Origin: Peltaster fructicola
Taxonomy: Eukaryota; Ascomycota; Dothideomycetes
DNA: 64,000 nucleotides
Assembly: GCA_001592805.2 (NCBI GenBank)
Contig: CP051142.1
Span: forward strand, 806,001 to 870,000
Reading direction: 5' to 3'
In this document: positions 1 through 10,207 of the stretch, one piece after another
Numbering within the stretch: position 1 is the first letter of the stretch
Layout: the number at the start of each line of letters is the position of its first letter
Position numbers and translations under genes: made by a program
Notes under the pieces: generated by a model
Told to the model about the DNA's origin: nothing
What the model saw: only the letters and a program-made list of their open reading frames with translations
Databases searched by the model: none

Positions 1-82
1 AAGTTGCTGCCATGAATGCCTGCCGTTGGTCAAGAGACATGCGCGCGTAGAACTCTCTGGCTTCATCGCTGCCGATTGACAT
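1..82 (-). CDS. N-terminal fragment of a minus-strand gene cut by the window edge
   Basis: On the minus strand an ATG at 82 opens a frame that runs without a stop to base 1, beginning MSIGSDEAREFYARMSLDQR. The hydrophilic, helix-like residue pattern looks like real coding sequence. The frame also stays open upstream of this ATG to an in-frame stop near 149, so an upstream exon joined nearby is possible. About 27 residues are visible and I do not recognise the protein. The rest lies outside the window. Confidence 0.4.
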   Translation of the reverse strand, partial: MSIGSDEAREFYARMSLDQRQAFMAAT

Positions 83-1302
83 GATGCTGCTGAAGAATGT
101 TCGATTTGCTCCTGGAGGTTGCGATGATTTGGACCTGAAGCTGGCGTCTGATCAGGAAGAGTTAGTGGATGTGTAAGGCCGACGGCATGATACATATGTC
201 AGGAGGTGGGAAAAGAGAAGGCAGAAGGCGTTCTTACGCCAATACTCTCGATCATCAATTGTGTAGCAACCACCATATCAGAAACCCACAAGGATTAGAT
301 ATCTGCCAACGACAAAGTGATGCACATATGCCTAGCTCAAACCAAGAGCTTCCCGGTGTATACTCCCATTGGTCTCTCGTCACTTCATGCGTTTGCTGTA
401 AGAGAAAAGTAAGGCGTGACAAGGATTTGATGCCGGCCTCAAAGTTGTGATGTCTTGAATCAGAGGCCGCTACCAACCCTACGCCTGTGTTACGAGAGCG
501 AGAACGGAGTGATCTTGGTGGTGCTGCAGCCACATCGCTCAGCGAAGCTCGGCGAGGAAGCGAATGGCGTTCTGAGGCCGCCCGGCGGAGTCTATAGTGA
601 CCGCGGCGCAGCGCTTCAGACTATACACAAAGTCACCGCACAGCCTTGCCGAGAAGCTTGTCTTGTCAATGTCGTCGAAAATGCTCCGATGGTCTACCTC
701 TCAAGAGTCCGAGAGGTCGCAATGGCAGCAGTAAATCCAGGATGTGGTGAGGCTGAAGTGCTAATAAAAGTGGGTCGTTTCTCGACTTCGCCCATGTCAT
801 TGAGAATGTATGGGATCACGAACCCGTCTGAAGGAGCAACAAACCTGGCCGATCGCGAGCATCGTGCTCGAGTGTGACTCGATTGATGCACTGCTGTCTT
901 ATGTAAAAGGCTGTTGCCTAGCTGCTCCCAGCATGGTGTCCGTAGTTGATAGCAAGCCTTGTTGTTGTAAGAAAGGTCTAGTAAGGTATCCAATGTTTTA
1001 AGACCACGAGCAATGTCGAGGCTGTGTTGCGTGATAGAGAGCAGTGTGTCTGAGACCAGGTTATCGAATCCTTCGAGAATCTGCCTTGTGGTTAGCAGCT
1101 CTTCCACCTATCAACGTCACCGGTGAAGCAGATAATAGCTCGAAACGCCAATGACGCAAAACATCAGGCATGATAGATCGACGGAAGGAGCATGTCTCAA
1201 GACGAGAAGCTGATCAGCTCCTAGAATCTCGGTTGTCATTGCTAGCTAGCTGGCTAACAAGTAGACACCTCGTCAACAGTGAGGCTCGCTCGAGTGACTG
1301 GA
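83..1302. other. Intergenic stretch, no gene recognised
   Basis: Short frames occur on both strands. The longest minus-strand one (1107 down to 694) starts with a plausible helical stretch, MEELLTTRQILEGFDNLVSD, but then degenerates into low-quality sequence. I could not connect it to splice sites or a family. It is the 3' flank of the Not3 gene and the 5' flank of the edge gene. Confidence 0.4.
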
Positions 1303-3349
1303 TCACAGGTCGTCTTCGAGGAACTTATACGCGAACTTGAACTCTGCCTTCCGTCGGTTCATCCTGTCGTGTACGTCAGCATTCAGCGCCTTGCACGCTG
1401 CAAAGACTACTTACCATGTGCTCTCGTAATCGAAGAACCGATATGTGCCAAGCTCGAACTCTTCGGTTATTGTCTTTGGCTCCTCGTGTCGTTGGAACCA
1501 CGTTTGATACTGCTTATGGAAGCGCCAGCTCTGGCTCTTGAGTGTCTTCGCTGCCAGGTACTGTTGGTATGTGCCTTGCCTGTAGTAGAAGGCGTAGAAG
1601 AGGCTGTCAGTATCTATACGGCTGTACAGTCGTGGGTCATCGAATATGCCAAGTGGTTCTTGTGGATAGTGTGCCGGAGCGTACACCCATGGGTTTGCTG
1701 GCTTGTAGTGATTAGGCTTCTCTGCATCCAGAGGCACTGGGCAGTTCAATCTTGAGGCGTTGAGCATGGCAACGTCGACGCCGTCCGTGTTCGCCTTCTT
1801 CTTGGTCTCCTCGAATGCCCCGAGCAGATCTGACAGTGACGACGGCAGATGATAGATCGACTCTTCTTCCTCCTCCTCTTGAGCGCCATTAGACAGCGCA
1901 ATGCCTGCGACACCAGAGTCTGGCGACGGAGGTTGGGCCAGCTTCGCTAGCAGACTCGGTTCTGCCTTTGCTGGTTGCACTTGTGCAGGTTGTGGCGAGG
2001 GCTTGACAGACGCAGGTCGTGCAGCCTCTTCTCGAGGTGTCGATACGTTGGTCTTGAGAGGCTCTTGCGGCTTCGCAGGCTGCTCTGAGGGTGATGGCGT
2101 CGTGACGACCGGCACGGAATGTTGTGGTGCAGGAGATGCACTTTCGCTCGTTCGTGCTGCGTTGGGCGGAGGAGGCAGAGGGGATATGCCGACTGCGGTC
2201 TTCTCCGAAGCAGCTGCAGCAGCTGCCGCTGAAGCATATTTCAGTGTCTGGCCCACGGGTATTGTCGGTATTGGCGCAGGCTTCATCGTTGTGTCGACCT
2301 TGGTTGCTGCTGCTATAGGCACGCCTGCATGTAATGTCGAGAGAACGGGAAGAGGCGTCTTGAGTTGCACACTAGGTCGGCGAGCTTGTGTTGCTGTGTC
2401 TGGCTGTGCTGCTGCTTTGCCCTTGTTCGCCGGCGCAACAAGTGGCTTCAACTCGGCCTCGGGCGGTTCGTCTTGTATACTCTGCGCGTCCTGGCTCGAC
2501 ACCTTATCCAGATCATTGGTCATGCCGAATGTGTCTTCTTCTTCCTCGAGATTGAGCTCGCAGTAGATGTCCTCGTTGTCCATGAAGTCGACCTCCTGGT
2601 TCTGTTCCACGTAGTACTTGATCTCCTCTTCGAGCCCTCGCACCTCGTCGACCTGCATTTTGTCGTTCTCGACCAGCCGCAGCATTATCTCGAGCTTGCT
2701 GACGTGCCACTTATGTCGATCCATCACTCTTTCGAGCTCTGCCAGGCGGTCTGCTCTCCCAGTGTCCTTCTTGCCCTTCTTGACTCCCGCTTGTAACGTC
2801 TCTTGTTCCGTCTCAATGGTCTCTATCTGGCGACCGAGTTCGTCCACCATGTCTGAGATGAAATTACAGGTCTCCAGCTTCTCTTTCTCCTTGGGATCCA
2901 GTTTCGTCGCTGCTGACAGACCCTCTTTCGAGAATGCTTTCGTCTTCATTTCCTTCTCGACGGCCTTGAATGTCTCCATTTGCTGTGCGGTTTCTGTCAG
3001 TACTATCACCTCGAAGCACTCACATCCAGCCTTACCGTTTCTATCAGCCGCCGTTGATCCATGAGTGGCTTCTTATCCTTGATGTCATTCGAGCCAACCC
3101 ATCCTTTCACTTTGTCTCTTGAACGCTGTAGCTTCTTGATCTCCTTTTTGAGCGCATCTTCGAGCTTCTCTTTCTGCGAAGGATTCGTCGATTGCAGGAG
3201 TTTCTCGTGTATGCTCTGAAAAGCTCCAACACCTTCTGCGATGCGCTTGAACTCCTGTGTGACACGTCAGCGCTCCGCAAGCACAGTCCTGCGCCTTGCA
3301 GTATGTTGCGCACCTTGTCTATCTCCTGCTGCAACTTTCGTGCTGCCAT
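1303..3349 (-). CDS. NOT3: CCR4-NOT complex subunit Not3/Not5
   Basis: Subunit of the CCR4-NOT deadenylase complex, which shortens mRNA poly(A) tails and links decay to translation and transcription. The model has four exons with GT-AG introns at 3255-3313, 2983-3035 and 1364-1414, giving 627 residues in frame. The N-terminus MAARKLQQEIDK and the Lys-rich helices that follow (KKEIKKLQRSRDKVKGWVG, GSNDIKDKKPLMDQRRLI) are the Not3 N-terminal coiled-coil domain. The middle is a Pro/Ala/Thr-rich linker. The C-terminus carries the NOT2/3/5 box, including SLFYAFYYRQGTYQQYLAAK and a last exon ending FKFAYKFLEDDL. The first coding exon is only 36 nt. It is divergent from the Dtd1 gene. Ascomycetes usually have one Not3/5-type protein, so I do not choose between the two yeast names. 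Confidence 0.93.
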
Positions 3350-3800
3350 TGTGACTGATGTGGCCTGCCCTGTCGCATGGATTTGAGGTGCTTGTATAGC
3401 CTGGGCGGGAAGGTACCAACGACTGCTCTTCAATCGGTGTATTTGTCGCCTTCGAGTGAGCGTGTGGCGGAGGCTGCCGCACAGATGTAGTCGCTGTGGT
3501 TTGTGGCGATCGTAGACGAAGATGTGAGCCTTTTCTTGCGGTCGTCGTCCTCGCGTGATGGCCAGTCTGGCAGATAGATGTGGGTCTGAAAGCTACGCTA
3601 GTCGCATGCATGCAACCAGCAGAGTTTAAAGCCTCACGTACGCACAAATTGATTACACGTCAATTGTCTTCGCAATCCGTGTTTGCATCTACTTGCTACT
3701 CGTTGTTTGTTTGTATCCGCATATAACGACAGATCGCTTGCAGGATAACGCGCAGTGTGAGACACGTACAATCAGCGCTTGCCAATACGGTCACGTCAGT
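3350..3800. other. Divergent promoter region of Not3 and Dtd1
   Basis: 451 nt separate the two start codons. Short frames here overlap the Not3 first exon and lack homology I can recognise. I see no clear TATA box and infer a shared housekeeping promoter from the head-to-head layout. Confidence 0.45.
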
Positions 3801-4545
3801 ATGAAAGGTAAGACGACGTGAAACAGCACGCCACAATGCCAGCTGATGACGAGGAGCCATCATTCAACGAGTAAAGTCAGCATCCGTCACAGTAGATGGT
3901 CAGTTGATTTCTACCATCAGCAAAGGCTTGCTCGTCTTTGCAGCGATCGGCAAAGATGATACACAGCGAGAGGTCGAGTCTATGGCCAGCAAGGTCTTGA
4001 AAGTGAAACTCTGGGACGACAATGCTGGCGGCAAATGGAAACACAATGTGCAGGACATCGAGGGCGAGATCTTATGCGGTACGCGCCAGAAGCTCTTCTA
4101 CCCGACGAATCCCTGAGACTTTCATGCAGTGTCACAATTCACCCTCCTTGCGTCTACGAAGAAAGGCAACAAACCAGACTTCCACAGAGCTGCTCCACCA
4201 GCCAGGGGTAAGGAGCTCTATGACCACTTCTTCGGCAAGGTGCGAGAGCTATACAGCGCAGAGCGTGTGAAGGATGGCGTCTTTCAAGCTATGATGGACG
4301 TTGGAATTGTCAATGACGGCCCGGTAGGTATTGATTATAAGTGCTTGGATGAAGCCGTAATCCTCATCGCCTTCAACACAGAGCTGGACTGACGCCTGCA
4401 GGTAACGATCGAGATCGAAACCAATCCTGTAGAAGTGTCTGCTGCAGGCAAAGCGAAGGACAACGCCTCACTAGGTGGGAAGATGCAGGAGATGACCATT
4501 AGCGAAGACAAGCCGTTTGTCATGCCGCCAGAGCTGTTGGAATGA
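3801..4545 (+). CDS. DTD1: D-aminoacyl-tRNA deacylase (Dtd1)
   Basis: Cytosolic proofreading enzyme that hydrolyses D-amino acids (classically D-Tyr) from mischarged tRNA. Four exons with introns 3808-3856, 4079-4129 and 4324-4401 give 188 residues. The start exon is only 7 nt: ATGAAAG spliced to CC yields MKAIIQRVKSASVTVDG, the family N-terminus. The two DTD signature motifs are intact, SQFTL across the second splice junction and NDGPVTIEIET across the third. Both are active-site loops of the homodimer. A tail of about 35 residues follows the core fold (ending PFVMPPELLE), as in many fungal members. Its position head to head with Not3 suggests constitutive expression. Confidence 0.95.
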
Positions 4546-4600
4546 TTCGTTTCATACATTACTTGCTTTCACGCTAATGGCTTGAGCACGATGACCAGCA

Positions 4601-5727
4601 TCAGTTGACGAAGACGCCTCTGAAATGGACATCACCCTTCTCGAGCTTGTCCATAGCCTCGTTGATTCCTTCCTCGGTCATTGGGAACTTCTGCAACACT
4701 GGCTTGATCTGGTGCAGGGCAGCAAACTCAAGCATGCGGTTGTGGATGTACCTTGGAGCGACAACTGATCCTTGGACAGTTATGCCGTTCAGCAGCAATG
4801 GCATGTATGGAATCTCGAAATTGCCTTCAGCCACACTCAACGGGCTGATGATGGCGCCTGGTGCGAGAATCGGCATGATGAGAGACCAATCTGGCTGTAC
4901 CGATGTTGTGACAATGACGCGGTTGAGTGGGCGGGGCACCTTCAACTCCTTGGCACCCTTCATGGCCACGAACTCTCGTGCGCCGAGACGAGTAGCCTCA
5001 TCCTTCTTGCGGTCGCTGCCGGAAAGAACGACAACGTTGCAGCCCATCTTGGCTGCGAACTGCACGGCAAGATGGCCAAGGCCACCCATGCCGATGACTC
5101 CAACGGTTTCTGTTGGTTGCACATTGTATTGGTGCAGGGCATTGAAGACAGTAGCACCACCTGCATATGTCAGATTCCGATCATTCACGAGTCGTGCTTC
5201 ACTTACCACACATCAATGGAGCGGCCTCCTCATCGGACAGTCCCTCAGGGATCTTGAAGAGGAACGCTTCACGCCAGACTGCACCGGTGGCGAAAGATCC
5301 CTGGTCAGTGTCTGCATCGCCTGCGAGAAGGTCAGAACAGCATGCAATGTGAGGCTGCAACACTTACCATACATGGCTCGCTTGGGACAGTGTGTCTCGA
5401 AGCCTTTCAGGCACTGCTCGCATTGGCCACACGAATCGTGCTCATAGCCCCAGCCGACTCTATCGCCCTTCTTGAGGCTCTTGACGTCTGGGCCAAGCTC
5501 CTCGACAATACCGACACCCTCGTGGCCGAGAGCCATGTCAGCCTTGCGGTAGTGCACTGCTGTCGTCAGAACGAGGCTATAACTGCGCAGATAGACATAC
5601 AATCTGTGCCGCAGAGACCACTTGCGGTCACTCGAAGATAGACCTGGTCGCCCTTAAGGTCCTTCTTGGTCTCGGCCTTCTTGACCTTGCCGGAGTCGGT
5701 ACCTCTGAATACTGTGAAAGAAGGCAT
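4601..5727 (-). CDS. Zinc-dependent alcohol dehydrogenase (medium-chain, ADH/CAD-like)
   Basis: Predicted NAD(P)-linked zinc alcohol dehydrogenase interconverting alcohols and aldehydes. Three introns (5557-5600, 5321-5367, 5161-5206) give a 329-residue protein, slightly short of the usual 340-360. The order of motifs is canonical: catalytic-zinc Cys and His in SGLCGTDLHYR, GHEGVGIVEELG, the structural-zinc cysteines in CGQCEQCLKGFETHC, and the Rossmann dinucleotide loop GVIGMGGLGHLAVQFAAK. The segment DQGSFATGAVWREAFLFKIP is typical of the fungal cinnamyl/NADP-ADH-like group. The substrate cannot be read from sequence. A TATATAAG box lies 73 nt upstream of the ATG, which fits inducible expression. 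Confidence 0.9.
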
Positions 5728-6273
5728 TGTGTTGATGTGAGGAGTTGGTCGGAAAGTAAGACGGTTTCGATAGCTCCAGGTATGATTGAGCAGCAGAGTC
5801 TTATATAGCTCTACTTATCAGCATTCCGAGCCGCCATTCTATTTGCATGCAATGACGTTTCGTTCATCAGATATCCCACTATTGCCGCCAGCCGCAAACT
5901 TCAGAATTGGAAATCATCAATACTCTCTTTTCCATGGACGTGGCGTGACTTCGCTCAGCGATCTCTGGATCACTCATCTACCAGTTCGTAAGTTGACAGC
6001 ATCTCTGTTACCTCTTGCACTTCACAGGCGCCGGCAGCTTCATCCTCGACATGCTCATGGCACATATCAGTGAGGCTGATACAACTTCGCAACTATGACG
6101 TCTTTTGTGGTCGAAGAAAAATTGCTGCATCCACCCAAGACCGCGATGCTTCCAGAGAAACCAGCTACAGGGTCCACAGGGCCAATCCCAGATGCAGCAG
6201 CGGCGATTATTGATCACAATGTGCTTACTCATGCCGGTGCAGCTCTATTCTATACCTACAATATACGGTCCGG
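5728..6273. other. 5' flank of the alcohol dehydrogenase gene; nothing else seen
   Basis: This 546-nt spacer separates two minus-strand genes and holds the TATA-like box noted separately. Short frames inside have no recognisable content. Confidence 0.45.
5800..5807 (-). promoter_or_regulatory. TATA box of the alcohol dehydrogenase gene
   Basis: On the minus strand the sequence reads TATATAAG, 73 nt upstream of the alcohol dehydrogenase ATG. It matches the fungal TATA consensus and sits at a suitable distance, but no transcription start is known. Confidence 0.5.
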
Positions 6274-7745
6274 TCATACCTTTGACTGTCGCTGCTTGGT
6301 AATCTCATCTCTCATCTCAGCCTTGATCCTGGTCACGGTACCTACGCCGCCGTACATCATGGCAGTGTAGATCTGACAAAGACTGGCCCCAGCGTTAAGC
6401 GCCTCTAGACATTGCTGACCGTTTGTGATACCTCCTGAGGCGAATATGACCTTGGAGCCTGAAGACGAGTATGCGAAATCGGTTCCAGGTGCGGACTCTC
6501 CTTGTGAGGTACCCTGGTCGAGCTTTGCCCTGTACTTCTTGACCAGGCTCAAAGTCTTGCTGAATAGTTGTGGTCCTGAATACCCACCGACCTCATTCAA
6601 GGTCTGCTCATCTTTCGCAGGAAGCTTGAAGCCAGCAGGGATTGGCGCAGGTCGGGTCTTTGTTGTGTTGCCAACGATGACTCCGTCTACACCAGAAGCC
6701 CATACGGCAGTGCAGATACCCTCTACCTGCTCGTCGCTATCCTCATCCGGAGAGACCTTCACCATGACAGGTGGTGGTCGCTTGCGATCGGCCTTCTTCG
6801 CTTCCTTTACGACAGCGGTCAAGATAGCTGTGAGAGGCGCCACAGCTTGCAGATCTCGAAGGCCTGGAGTGTTTGGAGAAGAGACATTGACCACAAGCAC
6901 ATCGGCATACTTTGCAAGACGATTAACGCAGTAGACATAGTCGCCCGCCACAGCATCAATGTCAGAATCAGGTGTGGTCTTGTTCTTGGCTACCTGCACA
7001 GCAAGAAGCCGACCAGGGTACAGACTGCCAGGTGGTACACCAGCATCACCATCCATTATCAATCGCTCTGATGCTGCTTCGTAGCCAAGACCATTGTCAA
7101 AGGCATGCTGTCGAACACGCTCACGCAGTTGGACGGCCATGTGATCTGCTCCTTTCGAGTTGAGACCATATCTGTTGATGATCGCATCTTGTGAGGCTAC
7201 ACGAAAGACTCTCGGTTTGGGATTGCCCTCTTGTGGTCGTGGTGTCGCTCCGCCAACTTCGACTAGTCCTGGGCCCAGTGCAAGAAGAGCATCAGGTATC
7301 TCGGCGTCCTTGTCAAGACCTCCACTGATACCGATCGGGTTGTCTAGAACGTGGCCAAAGACTTCGACTTTGAGGTTGCCTAGCACTTCGTCGTCCTTGG
7401 ACCTCTCTCGAGGGTGAATACCGAACTTATATGTTGCCTTAAGATAGTCCACGCCAGCGTGATGAGCATCTTCTGCATCTGGGTAGAGTAGTCGCGCCGC
7501 GGGTATCACAAGCCATTGATGGATCCCTGCTCGTGTATCTGTTGCGTAAAGATAGACAAAGCCGGATGCCACAAGAACTCCAGCGCCCACCAGCAGGTTT
7601 TCATTCGTGTGAAGGCCGAGCGAGCGTCAGTCGCTACAGCTGAAGCGTGCCTTCGCCGAGCAATGCCATTTAGTGTGCTATTCGTGAAAGCTTGTCGAGT
7701 CCAGGGTGAGTGAAGATTACGGCTTGCAAAGGAGCCTCGACACAT
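6274..7745 (-). CDS. Mitochondrial class 2 dihydroorotate dehydrogenase, one apparent frameshift
   Basis: Flavoenzyme of the mitochondrial inner membrane that oxidises dihydroorotate to orotate with ubiquinone in de novo pyrimidine synthesis. From about 7600 down the frame is clean: a membrane segment (GVLVASGFVYLYATDTRAG), the quinone-tunnel helices, the FMN barrel with NPIGISGGLDKDAEIPDAL, the class 2 loop NVSSPNTPGLRDLQ holding the catalytic Ser, and MVKVSPDEDSDEQ. The presequence MCRGSFASRNLHSPWTRQAF, rich in Arg and Ser, lies in another frame starting at 7745. The two frames meet at a run of four bases (7598-7601, AAAA in the coding strand). One extra base there gives 490 residues in frame, and no usable splice pair explains the shift. 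I favour a sequence error over a broken gene. An in-frame ATG at 7826 is a less likely start. Confidence 0.9.
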
Positions 7746-8635
7746 CTCAGCAGGCGTGGAAGAGCCTTGCTGCTGCTTGACAGGCTCATTGTAGGCACAA
7801 AGTTGTACAATGAAGCTGAGCTGCATGAGAGCACGTGAAATGCATATGGACTGATCCGGCCAGGAAATTAGCGCGACTTCCGTGAAGTCCGTGCCAAGGA
7901 CAAGCTGTGTTGTGATCTCGTCAGTCTTGGTTCCTTTCTCTCTAACTTAACTCAATCGCTTTCATGAGGCCTGTGATCTCGCCTCTACTGTACCAGATGA
8001 GCAGACGAGCGATGGCGCAGTCGCTATAGTCTTCAGCTTGAGCTGTATGGGCGCGAAAGAGCGGTACTGCTGATGCATGTACAGCGCGCGATCACTCCAT
8101 AGGTTTTGCTGATGCGCCTATCACTCATCAATACCGCTTCATGACTACGACGACAGGGTCAATTCCGAACACACCATTCCACATCTCCTGTACCTGGCGC
8201 TCCTCAGATCTGTCGGGTAGCTCAAAAGCGTCGTTCGTCCTTACGAGGTTTGATCATTGGTCCTTGAAGAGCACACCTGGAGTTTCCGGTTTCTCTTGTC
8301 GCATCTATTGCGGCACCGTTGATCAGAGATCCGAGACACGAGGTGATTGCGTCTACGCGTTTCCGATACTGTCTTCCTTGATGCACCACTTTGGTTACAA
8401 GAAGTGAATGGGCCCGGTGCACTACTACTATAGTGGATCATGCTCCTATGGTATGAGTGCCTCACCAACGCTTGCTGCTGCCTTCGGTTGTTGCGGCGTA
8501 CTTCTGACACATCGGAGTAGCTTTTGCGGCGCGTGGGAATGCTGAGTGCTGTGCCATTCACGACCCGGTGAGCTCAACGTCACATGGCGTATGTGTTAAT
8601 GTGAGACAGGATGATTCGACAGCACTACTAGAATA
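7746..8635. other. Spacer between the DHODH and Nudix genes, no gene seen
   Basis: About 890 nt upstream of one minus-strand gene and downstream of another. Overlapping frames of 60-106 codons on both strands show no family-like motif. I see nothing I can name. Confidence 0.4.
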
Positions 8636-9631
8636 CTATCGGACATTGGGAAAGGTCTCGGAACGTTGCAAAAGCCTGACCAATCGCTCATTCCTGGCTG
8701 GACGACCCTCTCTTGCACGATGGTTCCTCACTCGATTCAGGTACTCGTACAATGACCACGCCGCCAGAGTCTTTCCGTCTCTTGCACCCCTTTGCAGCAA
8801 TTGCTCGTACTTGAGCAACCGAACTTGAATCTTCTCTTGCTCAGCGACCTTGCCAGTCAGTCGACCATCGAGTGCTTGGATTTCCACTTCAGCCATCGAT
8901 TGCTCCCACAAGAAGATATTGATGAACTCGTCACAAGCTCCAGGACTGGGATACATGGCTGTTCTCAGAGGTTCATCCATTGGTTCTTCCTGCTGGAGTG
9001 CTAATACCTCCTCATTCATGTTGACGAGATCCTTGGTAGCAATGTTGAGATTCACCTCCTCCTCGATCTCTCGCGCAGCTGCAAGCTTGACATTGTTCTC
9101 TTTATCAAGCATACCGGCAGGTAATTCCTGGAAGCGCAGGCTACCAGCCGCTGGTCGAGCCTGTTCAGTCATGATCACATATCGCTCCTCTGGTTTCCCT
9201 ATAGGATGTAAAATCATCAACACGGTAGCGCTTCCTCCTCTTAAGAACACATGGCCAGGCAAGGTCTCGCCACGGTCGTTGACAATCTGGGCTTGGAGTG
9301 TCACGAAGAGGATCCGACCGACAGGAGGCTCTCCGAACTTGTCAGTAGTGCTGAAGGACTTCACTTCAATTGCTCGTAGGCCGAACCGTTGGCTGTGGAA
9401 GGGGTGATAGCCACGCGTTTGTTCCTCCAGAGACTGCTTAAGGCATGCTTGCCAGTCGACGAAAGCTTTAAAATCAAGCAGTCGTTCTGCAGTCAACCCT
9501 TCAGGAAGAGACACTTTGACAATCGGATCCCAGCCTGGTAGGTCAAATGATGCTCTCTCAGATGCGATACCAAGATATGGAGCCGAGGCTGCCCATAGCC
9601 GTCTCCAAAAGCTCCAGGTAGATGTCGACAT
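8636..9631 (-). CDS. Nudix hydrolase, ADP/UDP-sugar diphosphatase type
   Basis: Intronless 331-residue protein. The central Nudix domain reads LRFQELPAGMLDKENNVK then LAAAREIEEEVNL, which is the Nudix box with the metal-binding REIEEE core and the preceding ELPAGML turn. It most resembles the plant and fungal NUDX14-like sugar-nucleotide diphosphatases, which cleave ADP- or UDP-sugars to sugar phosphate and nucleotide monophosphate. This subgroup choice is by motif style only. About 80 N-terminal residues precede the domain and may form a dimerisation region. A short Arg-rich tail (residues 300-331) ends the protein. No targeting signal is obvious. Confidence 0.88.
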   Translation of the reverse strand: MSTSTWSFWRRLWAASAPYLGIASERASFDLPGWDPIVKVSLPEGLTAERLLDFKAFVDWQACLKQSLEEQTRGYHPFHSQRFGLRAIEVKSFSTTDKFGEPPVGRILFVTLQAQIVNDRGETLPGHVFLRGGSATVLMILHPIGKPEERYVIMTEQARPAAGSLRFQELPAGMLDKENNVKLAAAREIEEEVNLNIATKDLVNMNEEVLALQQEEPMDEPLRTAMYPSPGACDEFINIFLWEQSMAEVEIQALDGRLTGKVAEQEKIQVRLLKYEQLLQRGARDGKTLAAWSLYEYLNRVRNHRAREGRPARNERLVRLLQRSETFPNVR

Positions 9632-10207
9632 GGTTTGCAGGGCGATGTTGAGGCGGACTGAGTTGTCAAGTGAAAACTACAAATGATGTAGAACAGCTCA
9701 GGTGGGCAGAGCATTCAAGCTTCCTCAACCCACAGGCCAATGTTTTGACGACGGCTCGAAACTGAATGATCTGCATACCAGCTGAGCCAGGAATACTTAC
9801 TGCATCGCCTGCACGGTAAGGCTATGGAGGGTCGAAGTCAAACGTCATTCGTCATTGGCTCAATCACAAAGGCTCTCGAGCAGCCTTTCGTCTTGCAGGT
9901 CGAGCAGCCTTGAGCGCCAATAACGTACAACGATCCGAAGAATACATGATCGGCGATAGAGCTAAGCTGGACATCCCTACTGCATCACATGTACCATCAC
10001 TTTCCGGAGATCTGAAGCCAACTAATCGTGGACTATACGTACACGGCTCCCGAGCAGCCTTTGGTCTTCCAGATCGAGTATCTTGAGCAATCTTGACCAA
10101 GACCCGGCCTCGGAGTCTCCACCGCACGAGCGGACAAGGTTATCGTTGACTGCATCGCGATGTCCCAAGCACAACGCACCCTCCACATGACTAACTGACA
10201 CTTTGCT
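9632..10207. other. Divergent spacer with imperfect direct repeats
   Basis: 576 nt between the starts of the Nudix and HET-domain genes. The only structure I see is the pair of similar 45-nt segments listed as a repeat. Confidence 0.45.
9871..10088. repeat. Imperfect direct repeat pair, about 45 nt each
   Basis: The copies lie at 9871-9915 and 10045-10088. Both read ggctc(t/c)cgagcagcctt, then t(c/g)gtctt(g/c)cag, and close with cttgagc. They share about 80% of bases. The copies lie 174 nt apart in the promoter region of the HET-domain gene and may be remains of a local duplication. Confidence 0.55.

Noticed and set aside
1901-2566. 221-codon plus-strand frame opposite the Not3 linker
   Set aside because: It is the complement of Pro/Ala/Thr-rich Not3 coding sequence, giving a Cys/Gly/Ala-rich translation with no domain.
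4605-5447. 280-codon plus-strand frame over the alcohol dehydrogenase
   Set aside because: It is antisense to a clear enzyme gene and crosses its introns; no motif present.
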